Positions 36,212 through 46,310 are shown, counted from the stretch's first letter. The stretch is 64,000 nucleotides of DNA from Flavobacterium sinopsychrotolerans (GCF_900110375.1 NZ_FODN01000002.1:124001-188000), one strand, 5' to 3'. Translations and numbers: made by a program. The notes: generated by a model not told the origin, from the sequence alone.

Positions 36212-37651
36212 ATGAAAAAATTATTAGTTGCCAATAGAGGGGAAATTGCCATCAGGGTGATGAAAACCGCACAAAAAATGGGCATAAAAACCGTAGCAGT
36301 GTATTCAACTGCCGACAGAAATGCACCGCACGTAAAATTTGCTGATGAAGCCGTTTGGATTGGAGAAGCACCTTCGAGTCAATCGTATTTGTTAGGAAGT
36401 AAAATTATAGAAGTTGCAAAATCTTTAAACGTGGATGCTATTCATCCTGGTTATGGATTTTTGAGTGAAAATGCTGATTTTGCTGAAGAAGCCGAAAAAA
36501 ATAACATCATTTTTATTGGTCCAAAGTCGAAAGCAATAAAAATCATGGGAAGTAAACTGGCGGCTAAAGAAGCCGTTAAGCAATACAATATTCCAATGGT
36601 TCCCGGTTTTGACGAAGCCATTACGGATGTCGAAAAAGCAAAAGTCGTTGCCAAGGAAGTTGGTTTTCCAATACTGATTAAAGCTTCTGCTGGAGGTGGT
36701 GGAAAAGGAATGCGTGTGGTAGAAAGCGAAGCTGACTTCGAATCTCAAATGGATCGTGCCATCAGTGAAGCAATTGCTGCTTTTGGAGATGGTTCCGTTT
36801 TTATTGAAAAATATGTGGGTTCTCCAAGGCATATCGAAATACAAGTTATGGCGGACAGTCATGGGAATGTCTTGTATTTGTTCGAAAGAGAATGCAGCAT
36901 CCAGCGTCGTCACCAAAAAGTAATTGAAGAAGCGCCTTCTTCGGTTTTAACACCGGAATTGCGTAAAAAAATGGGTGAAGCTGCTGTTTTGGTGGCTAAA
37001 TCCTGTGATTATTTAGGGGCTGGAACGGTCGAGTTTTTATTGGACGAAAATAATAATTTCTACTTCTTGGAAATGAATACGCGTTTGCAGGTTGAACATC
37101 CCGTTACAGAATGGATTACCGGAACCGATTTGGTCGAACTGCAAATAAGAGTGGCAAGAGGAGAAGCATTGACAATCAAACAAGAAGATTTGAGAATAAA
37201 AGGACACGCGATGGAATTGCGTGTGTATGCCGAAGATCCTATGAATGATTTCTTGCCTAGTGTGGGTCATTTGGATGTTTACCAATTGCCTGTTGGCGAA
37301 GGAATTCGTGTGGATAATGGTTTTGAACAAGGCATGGATATTCCTATTTATTATGATCCAATGTTGGCCAAATTAATCACTTATGGAGAAACTCGTGAAG
37401 AAGCCATTCAAATTATGATAAAGGCTATTGAAGACTATCATGTAGAAGGAGTTCAGACAACATTGCCTTTTGGGAAATTTGTTTTTGAACATGAGGCTTT
37501 TCGTTCCGGGAAATTTGACACGCATTTTGTCAAGAATTACTACAGTGCCGAAATGTTAAAAAATCAAATAGCGCAAGAAGCCGAAATCGCTGCGAAGGTA
37601 GCTTTAAAACAATATTTTGAAGATCAAAAAATCGTACGCTTACTAAATTAA
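36212..37651 (+). CDS. accC: Biotin carboxylase subunit of acyl-CoA carboxylase
   Basis: 479 residues from ATG 36212 (MKKLLVANRGEIAIRVMKTA). A TTG at 36194 is in frame but unlikely. Biotin carboxylase uses ATP and bicarbonate to carboxylate biotin. The Gly-rich ATP-grasp loop SAGGGGKGMRVVE, ERECSIQRRHQKVIEEAPS and FLEMNTRLQVEHPVTE are present, all standard. It lies in an operon with the biotin carrier (4 bases before) and the carboxyltransferase (50 bases after). The genes together give a propionyl- or other acyl-CoA carboxylase rather than acetyl-CoA carboxylase, because the transferase is a PccB-type. Confidence 0.96.
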   Translation: MKKLLVANRGEIAIRVMKTAQKMGIKTVAVYSTADRNAPHVKFADEAVWIGEAPSSQSYLLGSKIIEVAKSLNVDAIHPGYGFLSENADFAEEAEKNNIIFIGPKSKAIKIMGSKLAAKEAVKQYNIPMVPGFDEAITDVEKAKVVAKEVGFPILIKASAGGGGKGMRVVESEADFESQMDRAISEAIAAFGDGSVFIEKYVGSPRHIEIQVMADSHGNVLYLFERECSIQRRHQKVIEEAPSSVLTPELRKKMGEAAVLVAKSCDYLGAGTVEFLLDENNNFYFLEMNTRLQVEHPVTEWITGTDLVELQIRVARGEALTIKQEDLRIKGHAMELRVYAEDPMNDFLPSVGHLDVYQLPVGEGIRVDNGFEQGMDIPIYYDPMLAKLITYGETREEAIQIMIKAIEDYHVEGVQTTLPFGKFVFEHEAFRSGKFDTHFVKNYYSAEMLKNQIAQEAEIAAKVALKQYFEDQKIVRLLN

Positions 37652-37701
37652 AATAATGGTTTTAAATAAAATTAGCGAATTAGCGGTTAAAAAAGAATAA
37701 T

Positions 37702-39243
37702 ATGAAAGACAAAATAAATACATTAAACGATAAAATTGCCGAAGCGCATTTGGGTGGTGGTAAAAATAGAATTGCAAAACAACATTCGAATAAAAAACTG
37801 ACGGCAAGAGAACGTGTGAATTATTTGATGGACGAAGGTTCTTTTGAAGAAATTGGGATATTGGTGACGCACCGAACGTCTGATTTTGGAATGGAAAAAG
37901 AACTGTATTACGGCGACGGAGTCATTACCGGATACGGAACCATAAATGGGAGATTGGTTTATATTTTCGCTCAGGATTTTACCGTTTTTGGGGGTTCATT
38001 ATCCGAAACCCATGCTGAGAAAATCTGCAAAGTGATGGATATGGCAGTCAAAATGGGAGCGCCTATGATTGGTCTAAATGATTCTGGTGGAGCACGTATT
38101 CAGGAAGGAGTTCGTTCTTTGGGCGGTTATGCCGATATTTTTTATAGAAACGTACAAGCTTCAGGGGTGATTCCGCAAATTTCCGCAATTATGGGACCCT
38201 GCGCCGGTGGAGCCGTGTATTCTCCAGCCATGACTGATTTTACGATGATGGTTGAAGATACCAGTTACATGTTTGTTACCGGGCCGAATGTGGTAAAAAC
38301 CGTAACCAATGAAACCGTAACTTCGGAGGAATTGGGTGGAGCGAGTACGCATTCGACTAAATCGGGTGTGGCGCATTGCACTTCGACTAATGATGTGGAA
38401 TGTCTGGAGGATTTGAAACGCTTGTTGAGTTATTTGCCACAGAGCAACAAAGAAAAAGCACATAATTTACCTTATGAATTGAATGATGAGGTTCGTACAA
38501 AATTAGCAACTATCATTCCGGATAATCCCAACAAACCCTACGATATGCACGAGGTGATTGGTGGAATTATTGACGAAGATTCGTTTTTTGAAATTCATAA
38601 AAATTATGCCGAAAATATCCTTGTTGGTTTTGCTCGATTGGGAGGAAAAAGCATTGGAATTATAGCCAACCAACCTATGATTTTAGCCGGTTGTCTCGAT
38701 GTGAACAGTTCGAAAAAAGCAGCACGATTTACCCGTTTTTGCGATTGTTTTAATATTCCGTTATTGGTTCTGGTGGATGTACCGGGTTTTTTACCGGGAA
38801 CCGACCAAGAGTGGAACGGGATTATCGTTCACGGTGCGAAATTGTTGTACGCCCTTAGTGAAGCAACCGTGCCGAGAGTGACTGTAATTACCCGTAAAGC
38901 GTATGGTGGAGCGTATGATGTAATGAACTCGAAACACATTGGTGCCGACATGAATTTTGCCTGGCCAACTGCTGAAATCGCCGTGATGGGAGCCAAAGGA
39001 GCCTCTGAAATTATCTTCAAAAAAGAAATCAATGAAGCCGAAGACCATGAAGCAAAACTTTTGGAAAAAGAAGCGGAATATGCTGATTTATTTGCAAATC
39101 CGTATACAGCAGCGCAACGTGGTTTTGTAGATGAGGTTATTCTACCGCAAGACACCCGACGCAAATTGATAAAAGCCTTTAGTATGCTCGAAAATAAAGT
39201 AAGTGTTACTCCTAATAGAAAACACGGAAATATTCCTTTATAG
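37702..39243 (+). CDS. Acyl-CoA carboxylase carboxyltransferase (PccB-type beta subunit)
   Basis: 513 residues, one chain with both N and C carboxyltransferase domains as in PccB/MMCD-type enzymes. It moves the carboxyl group from biotin to acyl-CoA (propionyl-CoA gives methylmalonyl-CoA, most likely). Signatures include [21 protein letters not shown]-like [34 protein letters not shown] and [37 protein letters not shown] and [16 protein letters not shown]. It is the last operon gene, ended by a terminator. A second copy of its last ~95 codons lies at 40.6 kb, after two unrelated genes. Confidence 0.95.
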   Translation: MKDKINTLNDKIAEAHLGGGKNRIAKQHSNKKLTARERVNYLMDEGSFEEIGILVTHRTSDFGMEKELYYGDGVITGYGTINGRLVYIFAQDFTVFGGSLSETHAEKICKVMDMAVKMGAPMIGLNDSGGARIQEGVRSLGGYADIFYRNVQASGVIPQISAIMGPCAGGAVYSPAMTDFTMMVEDTSYMFVTGPNVVKTVTNETVTSEELGGASTHSTKSGVAHCTSTNDVECLEDLKRLLSYLPQSNKEKAHNLPYELNDEVRTKLATIIPDNPNKPYDMHEVIGGIIDEDSFFEIHKNYAENILVGFARLGGKSIGIIANQPMILAGCLDVNSSKKAARFTRFCDCFNIPLLVLVDVPGFLPGTDQEWNGIIVHGAKLLYALSEATVPRVTVITRKAYGGAYDVMNSKHIGADMNFAWPTAEIAVMGAKGASEIIFKKEINEAEDHEAKLLEKEAEYADLFANPYTAAQRGFVDEVILPQDTRRKLIKAFSMLENKVSVTPNRKHGNIPL

Positions 39244-39259
39244 CATTTTTTAAGAATTT

Positions 39260-39287
39260 AAAAACCACCTGATGAAGGTGGTTTTTT
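39260..39287 (+). terminator. Rho-independent terminator of the carboxylase operon
   Basis: AAAAACCACCT (39260-39270) pairs with AGGTGGTTTTT (39276-39286), 5-base loop, followed by further T. A decayed copy is present at 40926-40955. Confidence 0.88.
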
Positions 39288-39302
39288 GGTTTGTAAGGAG
39301 TA

Positions 39303-39791
39303 TTAATGCAAACTAACCACTTTTGTGATAGTCCAGATATTATTATCGTTTTTCCAAAAAATGATAAATTTACTGGATTGAGAAGGCATTCTTTCTTTTT
39401 CAGTATTGTTATGAAATTTATGGAGTCCCATTTCAATGGCTCCAAAATCTTTTATGGGATAAACCTCAATGCTTCCTTTCACTAATTCCCGGGTCACTTT
39501 ACCACAGATGTTATTTTTAGTCCCATCAATTAAGTCTTGTTTAACCGTCATTAAGCCTCCTTTATCATGGTAAAATTCGATATTATCTGAATATATGGCA
39601 GCTTGTTTATCTAAATTACAAGTGTTATACGCTTGAAAAAAAGTACTATCCATTGCAACTATGGTGTTGTATAATTCCAAGTTATCTGGAACGTATTTAT
39701 ATTCCGTTTCTTTTAAAGCTTTTTTTTGGGCGAAACAGGCTGAATAAGTAATTATTAATATTAAAAAAAGAGGATAATTATTTTTTCTCAT
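39303..39791 (-). CDS. NTF2-like (SnoaL/DUF4440) secreted protein
   Basis: 162 residues. MRKNNYPLFLILIITYSACF is a hydrophobic signal sequence; Cys 19 could be a lipidation site or the cut could fall after Ala-Gln. The mature part fits an NTF2-like fold: LYNTIVAMDSTFFQAYNTCN, IYSDNIEFYHDKGGLMTVKQ, and the C-terminal strands FIIFWKNDNNIWTITKVV. Family members are small enzymes or binding proteins in the cell envelope; a function cannot be given. It lies between the carboxylase operon and its remnant. Confidence 0.8.
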   Translation of the reverse strand: MRKNNYPLFLILIITYSACFAQKKALKETEYKYVPDNLELYNTIVAMDSTFFQAYNTCNLDKQAAIYSDNIEFYHDKGGLMTVKQDLIDGTKNNICGKVTRELVKGSIEVYPIKDFGAIEMGLHKFHNNTEKERMPSQSSKFIIFWKNDNNIWTITKVVSLH

Positions 39792-39845
39792 AATGTGATT
39801 TGTTTACAGGAAATAAAACTGAATTTAAAAGCTAAAATATATAAA

Positions 39846-40385
39846 TTAAGACTTGTGAGATATTTTATTTGCAAATTCATTTACAAATTTTGTCACTTCA
39901 TCCCACTTAGTGTATTCATAATCCTGCGAGGTATCGGTTGCACCGCCTTCTTTTTTAGAAATCATTTTCATGATAAGTCGTTTAAAATAATCATATTCAG
40001 TATATTTCAATGCACCTGCAATTTGGGCAGTCATCAAAGGCTTCCAGCCGGTTTGTTCCAAAAAATCAGTTGTTATTTTTTGAACTTCGCGATGTTCATC
40101 CTCAATACCAGATGCCGCAGCAAGAGATACTGAAAAAAAAGCTCCGGGAATTTGATTTAAATCAGCAACATGTTTTTTTATATAATGCTTCACGGCAGAT
40201 TGGTATTTGTGCATATGTATGGAAGAACCAATCAAAACAGCATCGTAACCCTTCGGTGCTGGTGGTTCGTCGGTGGTATCAGCAATTGTTACCTGGTGTC
40301 CCGCATTATGTAATATAGCTTCTATAAAATGAGCAATTTTGCGGGTTTGCCCTTCTGTAGTTCCATAAAGAATAAGTAGTTTCAT
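39846..40385 (-). CDS. HemG-type flavodoxin-like protoporphyrinogen dehydrogenase
   Basis: 179 residues. The flavodoxin FMN loop LILYGTTEGQTRKIA opens the protein, and GYDAVLIGSSIHMHKYQSAV supplies the second FMN contact. The tail SKKEGGATDTSQDYEYTKWD matches the HemG ending. HemG uses menaquinone to oxidise protoporphyrinogen IX to protoporphyrin IX at the membrane, the penultimate heme step. Assignment to HemG rests on that tail and overall length. No other heme gene is nearby. It may be accessory, because it sits beside a carboxylase gene remnant. Confidence 0.78.
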   Translation of the reverse strand: MKLLILYGTTEGQTRKIAHFIEAILHNAGHQVTIADTTDEPPAPKGYDAVLIGSSIHMHKYQSAVKHYIKKHVADLNQIPGAFFSVSLAAASGIEDEHREVQKITTDFLEQTGWKPLMTAQIAGALKYTEYDYFKRLIMKMISKKEGGATDTSQDYEYTKWDEVTKFVNEFANKISHKS

Positions 40386-40615
40386 GATTTTTATTTTTAA
40401 ATTAAAAACAGGATATTTTTATTCGTAAATAAATGATTTTTAAATATTTAATAGATTATTAAATTTATATATTATATTTAGAATATGCACTATGTTCATT
40501 TAAGAAAAGGTAAAAATTTTGATTGTAAGCTACTTCGCTTTACGGTAAAAACCACTTTATTTGTCGCCCATTATTTTCATGAATCGCAAGTATGAAACAA
40601 TACTTCCCAATTACG

Positions 40616-40906
40616 AAGTTTGCCTGGCCAACTGCCGAAATTGCAGTGATGGGAGCCAAAGGCGCCTCGGAAATTATCTTCAAGAAAGAAATTAATGAAG
40701 CCGAAGACCATAAAGCAAAACTCTTAGAAAAAGAAGCAGAATATGCCGATTTGTTTGCGAATCCGTATACTGTAGCGCAGCGTGGTTTTGTAGATGAGGT
40801 TATCCTACCGCAAGATACCCGACGCAAATTGATAAAAGTCTTTAGTATGCTTGAAAATAAAGTAAGCATCACTCCTAAGAGAAAATACGAAAATATTCCT
40901 TTGTAG
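40616..40906 (+). pseudogene. Remnant of a second PccB-type carboxyltransferase gene
   Basis: Its ~95 codons match the last ~95 of the full gene (38957-39243). [20 protein letters not shown] begins the match; by hand only 7 residues differ, while many third codon positions differ. An open frame starting upstream at 40592 (MKQYFPITK) carries no known start. The 3' end, stop and downstream terminator region also match. The preference for silent changes suggests it was part of a full functional paralog before being truncated, rather than a recent partial copy. It has no promoter or start of its own. Confidence 0.88.
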
Positions 40907-40925
40907 CATTTTATAAGAATTTAAA

Positions 40926-40955
40926 AACCACCTGATTAAGGTAGTTTTTTTGGTT
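40926..40955 (+). terminator. Decayed copy of the carboxylase terminator
   Basis: AAAAACCACCTGATTAAGGT... with one arm changed (GGTGG to GGTAG), so the stem is weakened; T run remains. It is the counterpart of the hairpin at 39260-39287. Confidence 0.65.
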
Positions 40956-41020
40956 TAATTTAAACATTTCGGATAAAAATTTTCGTCTTTTTAGCTATTC
41001 TTCCAGTAACTGTAAAACGT

Positions 41021-42079
41021 TTATTTTTCATACGCTTCTATTGTCTTTAATAGCAGTTCAGAATAATCAAAGATTTCATCTAAATTTTTTATTTCGTTTT
41101 TAGTTTCTTTTTTTGTCTCGTCAAATGTTCCGATAAATTTTTTACCTCCATTTAAGTAAAGCCTGCATACTGGTTTTCGATTATTGTCGTCAAGGAAAAC
41201 AGCAAAATAGGATTGAGCATCTCTAAAAGTTACTCGGTTCACAGCAGTTTTTTGACGCAAAATTGTTTTAACAATCATAAAACCTTCTAATTCTTCTTCA
41301 GTTGTATTTACTTTACTTATATCTTCTAAATTTTTTTCTGTTGAAATACTAACCTCACTATTTTTTTCATCTTCTTTTGATAACGCAGTTTTTAATCTTT
41401 CTGTGATTAAATCGCTAATATGTTGCTGAATAGATTTTTTTGTTAATTCTGTGAATTGTTCTAAAACTTTGGCGGTTACAACACTTGGATACACTTGTTT
41501 TGCAAAATGTTTGACAAATTCGGATGTTGGATTTGTAAGCTCTTGATTTAAAATATGTTTTAATTCATTCATGAATTTTAATTCACTTGCAGTATTTACA
41601 ATGCTTTCAGCATCAAAATTGGTTTTATGAAATTTTTTCAATTCTTCAATTTGATTGTCTTTTACATCTGTAATATTGAATTCTAAAAATGGTTTTTCAT
41701 CCATTTTGTTTGGAGAAACCAAGTCGGAATAAAACCGGTACACTATTCCATTCGTCAAAATTCCAAATTTGGCTTTTGAAACATGAAAATATCGTAATAG
41801 TTGTCCGTCGTGAATGTTTAAGTTTTGTGACCAGTGTTTGCATTCAATCAAGATTGTTGGATTTCCATCTTTAAAAATAGCATAGTCAATTTTTTCTCCT
41901 TTTTTAATTCCAATATCTGCGATAAACTCGGGAACAACTTCTAAAGGATTAAAAACATCATAACCGAGACTTTGTAAAAAAGGCATCACAAATGCATTTT
42001 TTGTAGCTTCTTCAGTTTGTATTTGATCTTTGTGTTTTGTTCGGTCTGCAATTACTTTAATTTGGTCTTTTAAATCCAT
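41021..42079 (-). CDS. Orphan HsdR_N-type (type IV-like) nuclease domain protein
   Basis: 352 residues. The N-terminal ~170 residues are an HSDR_N-type restriction endonuclease fold: D65 in KIDYAIFKDG and E79-x-K81 in ILIECKHW form the D-ExK nuclease centre. The next part (about 170-245) is helical. The C-terminal ~100 residues (VNRVTFRDAQSYFAVFLDDN) form a beta-rich domain often found with such proteins. There is no helicase, methyltransferase or specificity subunit nearby, so it is not a classical type I system. It may be a stand-alone DNA-recognition/defence or repair protein. AT-rich surroundings suggest accessory DNA. Confidence 0.8.
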   Translation of the reverse strand: MDLKDQIKVIADRTKHKDQIQTEEATKNAFVMPFLQSLGYDVFNPLEVVPEFIADIGIKKGEKIDYAIFKDGNPTILIECKHWSQNLNIHDGQLLRYFHVSKAKFGILTNGIVYRFYSDLVSPNKMDEKPFLEFNITDVKDNQIEELKKFHKTNFDAESIVNTASELKFMNELKHILNQELTNPTSEFVKHFAKQVYPSVVTAKVLEQFTELTKKSIQQHISDLITERLKTALSKEDEKNSEVSISTEKNLEDISKVNTTEEELEGFMIVKTILRQKTAVNRVTFRDAQSYFAVFLDDNNRKPVCRLYLNGGKKFIGTFDETKKETKNEIKNLDEIFDYSELLLKTIEAYEK

Positions 42080-42553
42080 GATTTTATAATGTATTGGTTA
42101 TTAATTTTTAGTTATTATTTGTATTAATCAGTATGTTTAATTTGTTTAGATATGACTTAAAATATTTATTTTAAACAAATTACAGTCTATTTTTTATACA
42201 TTCTTTACGGTTTTCCATAATGGAAGATTTTTTTTAATAAAATAAAATCAGAAAATAGAGCTGGATTATTGGTTCATCTTGGAGAAATTGGAAAAATATA
42301 TTATTTAAAAAATCAACAAAATCAGAACTGAACTGAAAAGAAGTGATTTGAAAGTGTCATGTATTAAGATTAAATCGCTTCCAAGAAAGTATTACGTTGA
42401 TAAGTAAAGTGTTATTCTAATTAATACCGTCAGATTTATTGAATGGAGTTTTTTTTTAGAATAAAAAAAGGTAACTTGCGCAGTAAAAAAAAGTGATATA
42501 TCCTACAAAAATATGGGTAAGATGATTTAGTTGCCTTTTTATTTGTCCATATC
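42080..42553. other. 474-bp AT-rich intergenic region
   Basis: Divergent spacer between the nuclease gene and the hybrid kinase gene. One short open stretch (42216-42328, reading ...SENRAGLLVHLGEIGKIYY...) lacks a start codon and may be a gene fragment. No clear promoter, hairpin or repeat recognised. Confidence 0.5.
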
Positions 42554-44665
42554 ATGAAGAGATTATTTAAATTAAATACCTATTTTAAAATGTTGTTGTT
42601 AATAGCATCAACAAGTGTATTCTTTTTAATACTTTACACTTCACTATACCTCTACACAATCCAAGAAGAGGATCATTTTTATAAAACTACATACAACCAA
42701 TATCATAATGAAGTAAAGTCTTTATTCAGGCTTAATTCTAAAACACCTACAGCAGTAGTTATTGATGTTACATTTTGGGATGAGTTGGTGAATTTTACTA
42801 AAACAGAGGATGAGAAATGGTATAATAAACACCTGTTAAGTGAATTTGAATCTTATGAAGCAGATTATATAGGCGTTTATGGCTTAGACCAACAAATTAT
42901 AAATAAAACAAACTCAGCTAAGATTAAAAGTTTTGATTTTATTCCAAAAGCAATGATGGCTGCGCTTTATAAATCTAGATTAAAAAGATTCTATTTGAGA
43001 ATCCCAGAAGGAATTGTTGAGGTTTTTGGCGCAACAATCCATCCTTCAAATGACCCTAAAAAAAATAAAACAAAACCTTCAGGTTATTTTTTTATGGCCA
43101 GACTTTTAGACGAATCTTTTTTTAATTCTTTAGGCGGTATCAGTAGTTCTAAAGTAAGTTTGGCTGCTGCTGATTATGCAATCAGTGCTGAGGACGATTT
43201 TGTAACTGTTGGATTGGATTTAAAGGACTGGAAAAATGAAGTGGTGAGCAAATTACTTTTTAAAAGACCTTTCAATTTAAATTACAGCAAAACAAAAGAA
43301 ATTCTTTTTATTGTTGTTGTTGCTTCTTTAATAAATATTTTGATTTTTGTTTATTATACTAAAAGATGGGTTTATAATCCTTTAAAATTAATTAAAAGTA
43401 TACTGGAAACAGGCAATACAAAAGCAATAAAAGCCTTAAAGAAAGCTAAGGGTGAGTTTGGATATATTGGTAACCTTTTTGAAGAAAATAACAATCAAAG
43501 GAAATTATTAGAAATTTCAAAACAAAAAGCGGAGGAAAGCGATACGTTGAAATCTTCTTTTTTAGCTAATTTATCGCATGAAATCAGGACTCCAATGAAT
43601 GCCATAATGGGATTTAGTGATTTATTAGCAGATGTTAATCTGACGGAAAAGGAAAGAGTAGAATATTTAAAAATTATAAAAAATAGCGGAACTAATTTAG
43701 TTTCTATTATTGAAGATTTAATTGAAATGTCTAAAATTGATGCAAATCAAATTGCACCAAATTATAAAGGTCTGGATTTAGAAAAATGCATTACGGAACT
43801 GTATAATTCTATCAAAGTTACCATTCCTAAAGAGAAAGATATTGATTTTTATATTTTCGAAAATTCAGATAAAATTCAAGGAAATATCCTAACTGACGAA
43901 ACTAAATTAAAGCAAATTATTGTTAATCTAATTACCAATGCCATAAAATTTACGGACAAAGGTTTTGTTGCTTTTGGATATACAATAAACAAAGAAAAAG
44001 GGCTTTTAGAGTTTATTATTGAAGATTCGGGTTTAGGAATTAGTGAAAATTATTTGAAAGTAATCTTTGATCGTTTCAGAAGAATTGAAGATGATGCATC
44101 TACAGAGTTAACGGGATTAGGGCTAGGTTTATCCATCACTAAGGCATATGTCAAAATGTTGGGTGGGGAAATAACAGTAGAATCTAAAATTGGCTTTGGA
44201 TCCGTTTTTACATTTTCAATTCCATTGAAATTTGATTACACAGAAAAAGTGCTAATACCAAGAAAAGAAATATCTTTTTCAGGAAATCACGAGAATGAAA
44301 TTATTTTGATTGCCGAAGATGATAACATTAATTTCCTGTTATTAAAGAAAATTATTGAATCTAAAAAACATACTGTTTTGCGTGCTTCAAATGGACAGGA
44401 AGCAGTAAAAATTTGTGCCGAAAATCCAAATATTAGTTTGGTTTTTATGGATATAAAAATGCCGATCTTAAACGGTTATGAAGCATTTGAACAAATAAAA
44501 ATAATTAGACCAGAACTCCCGGTTATTGCCCAGACGGCTTATTCTTCCTTTGAGGATAGAGAAAAAATAATGCAATGCGGTTTTAATGACTACATCACAA
44601 AGCCATTGGATAAAGAAAAAGTTTTTGAGCTGTTGGACACTATTTTTTTGGAAATTAATTCTTAA
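42554..44665 (+). CDS. Hybrid sensor histidine kinase with CHASE4-like sensor domain
   Basis: 703 residues. Transmembrane helix 1 lies at about 13-35 and helix 2 at 252-272. Between them is a periplasmic region with VVIDVTFWDELVNFTKTEDE and GYFFMARLLDE that resembles CHASE4. Cytoplasmic parts follow: HisKA with SSFLANLSHEIRTPMNAIMG (His near 344), HATPase_c with NLITNAIKFT and DSGLGISENYLKVIF plus GLGLGLSITKAYVKM, then a C-terminal receiver (EDDN, FMDIKMPI with the phospho-Asp, YITKPLD). It lacks an Hpt domain, so signal flow to an output needs a partner. The signal is unknown. No regulator gene is adjacent. Confidence 0.92.
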   Translation: MKRLFKLNTYFKMLLLIASTSVFFLILYTSLYLYTIQEEDHFYKTTYNQYHNEVKSLFRLNSKTPTAVVIDVTFWDELVNFTKTEDEKWYNKHLLSEFESYEADYIGVYGLDQQIINKTNSAKIKSFDFIPKAMMAALYKSRLKRFYLRIPEGIVEVFGATIHPSNDPKKNKTKPSGYFFMARLLDESFFNSLGGISSSKVSLAAADYAISAEDDFVTVGLDLKDWKNEVVSKLLFKRPFNLNYSKTKEILFIVVVASLINILIFVYYTKRWVYNPLKLIKSILETGNTKAIKALKKAKGEFGYIGNLFEENNNQRKLLEISKQKAEESDTLKSSFLANLSHEIRTPMNAIMGFSDLLADVNLTEKERVEYLKIIKNSGTNLVSIIEDLIEMSKIDANQIAPNYKGLDLEKCITELYNSIKVTIPKEKDIDFYIFENSDKIQGNILTDETKLKQIIVNLITNAIKFTDKGFVAFGYTINKEKGLLEFIIEDSGLGISENYLKVIFDRFRRIEDDASTELTGLGLGLSITKAYVKMLGGEITVESKIGFGSVFTFSIPLKFDYTEKVLIPRKEISFSGNHENEIILIAEDDNINFLLLKKIIESKKHTVLRASNGQEAVKICAENPNISLVFMDIKMPILNGYEAFEQIKIIRPELPVIAQTAYSSFEDREKIMQCGFNDYITKPLDKEKVFELLDTIFLEINS

Positions 44666-44871
44666 AATTGAAAAGTAAGTAGTGCTCTGAAAGAACCTTT
44701 GAATGTGTTTTTTGTAATCTAAGAGTTGTCTAAATTAGTAGCTTTTAAAAATCAAATTAAGCTTTTGCTTTTATTAGGTTTCTTTAAATGTGAATGCTTT
44801 ATAGTGTAGCCTTTTTTTAATTAATTCAGAAAACAAGTTCTAATTTTTCAAAATACTAAAATATAAAGACC

Positions 44872-46224
44872 ATGATATTTAAATCGATAAACCCATTTTC
44901 ACAAGAAGTTATTGCAGAGCATGAAGTCTTGACGAATATACAACTCAATAAAAAACTACAATTATCCGAAAGTGCTTTTAAAAAATGGAAAACTACTTCT
45001 TTTCAGGAAAGAGCAGGTAAGTTGCAAAACCTTGCTCATGTTTTAAGAGAAAATAAAGGAAAATTAGGATTGCTGATTACCAATGAAATGGGGAAAATTT
45101 TACCTGAAAGCATTGCTGAAGTAGAAAAATCAGCAGGAAATTGTGATTTTTATGCCGAAAATGCCGAACAGATGCTGAAAGATGAATATTATGATACCCC
45201 TTTCAAGAGTATGTCTGTTTATGATCCAATGGGAGCTGTTTTTGCTATTATGCCTTGGAATTATCCTTTTTGGCAAGTATTACGATATGCTGCTCCAGCG
45301 ATTATGGCGGGTAATGTAACTCTTTTAAAACATGCTCCAAATGTTATAGGCTGTGCCAAAGCTATTGAAAGTGCGTTTTTGGAAGCTGGTTTTCCCGAAG
45401 GCATCTTTCAACAAATAAGCATTGATATTCCTCAAGTCGAAAGTGTAATTGCTTCAGATATTGTCTGCGGCGTAACCTTAACTGGAAGTGAAATGGCTGG
45501 TTCTTCTGTAGCTTCATTGGCTGGAAAACACATTAAAAAATCGGTAATGGAATTGGGTGGTTCGGACGCTTTTATCATCTTGAATGATGCTGATCTTGAA
45601 AAAGCGGCGACAGTAGCAACCCAGTCCAGAATGCTCAACGCCGGACAAGCTTGTATTTGTGCCAAACGATTTATTGTTACCGAAAAAGTTGCGGATGAAT
45701 TCGCTGCGCTTTTTGCTCAAAAAGTGCAATTGTTACAACAGGGGAATCCTTTGCAGGATGGAATCCAAATGGGACCATTAGCCCGCTTGGACTTAGCCGA
45801 TAAATTAGCGGAACAATTGGAGAAATCCTTGCAACAAGGAGCAAAACTAATAGTAGGCGGGGAGCGGGAAAAGTGTAATTTTCAACCTACTGTAATTGAT
45901 TTTGTGGATTCAAATAATGTTGCGTTTCAGGAAGAAACTTTTGGACCATTGGCAACTATTATTCGAGCTAAAGATGAAAATGATGCCATAACAATTGCCA
46001 ATAATCACAGGTATGGATTAGCTTCTGCAATCTGGACCAAAGACCGTGAGAATGCTTTACAGTTAGCGAGAAAGATAGAGGCGGGTAATGTTTTTGTAAA
46101 TTCCCTTGTACGTTCGGATTCCAGAATCCCTTTTGGAGGGATAAAGAAATCCGGTTATGGAAGAGAATTGGGAACAATAGGAATCAAAGAATTCATGAAT
46201 ATGAAATCCCTGATTATCGAATAG
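44872..46224 (+). CDS. Aldehyde dehydrogenase (succinate-semialdehyde dehydrogenase type)
   Basis: 450 residues. NAD(P)-dependent enzymes of this type oxidise aldehydes to acids; the length and MPWNYPFWQVLRYAAPAIMAGN, VMELGGSDAFIIL, C261 in NAGQACICAKRF and the end GGIKKSGYGRELGTIGIKEF fit the short succinate-semialdehyde dehydrogenase group. The catalytic Glu lies in VMELGGSDAF. Substrate specificity cannot be settled by sequence. The gene stands alone, followed by a long terminator hairpin. Confidence 0.93.
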   Translation: MIFKSINPFSQEVIAEHEVLTNIQLNKKLQLSESAFKKWKTTSFQERAGKLQNLAHVLRENKGKLGLLITNEMGKILPESIAEVEKSAGNCDFYAENAEQMLKDEYYDTPFKSMSVYDPMGAVFAIMPWNYPFWQVLRYAAPAIMAGNVTLLKHAPNVIGCAKAIESAFLEAGFPEGIFQQISIDIPQVESVIASDIVCGVTLTGSEMAGSSVASLAGKHIKKSVMELGGSDAFIILNDADLEKAATVATQSRMLNAGQACICAKRFIVTEKVADEFAALFAQKVQLLQQGNPLQDGIQMGPLARLDLADKLAEQLEKSLQQGAKLIVGGEREKCNFQPTVIDFVDSNNVAFQEETFGPLATIIRAKDENDAITIANNHRYGLASAIWTKDRENALQLARKIEAGNVFVNSLVRSDSRIPFGGIKKSGYGRELGTIGIKEFMNMKSLIIE

Positions 46225-46260
46225 CAGTTACTATTTTCTGAAACAAAAGAAGATACATTT

Positions 46261-46310
46261 AAAAAATCGAGAACGGAATTTGCAACAGCAAATCTATTCT
46301 CGATTTTTTT
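46261..46310 (+). terminator. Long rho-independent terminator
   Basis: Outer arms AAAAAATCGAGAA (46261-46273) and TTCTCGATTTTTT (46297-46309) are perfect; an inner stem ATTTGC/GCAAAT lies inside the loop. It may serve both converging transcripts. Confidence 0.85.

Noticed and set aside
42216-42328. Short open stretch with protein-like sequence in the spacer before the hybrid kinase
   Set aside because: No start codon, under 40 codons and no recognisable domain; possibly a gene fragment, but unsupported.
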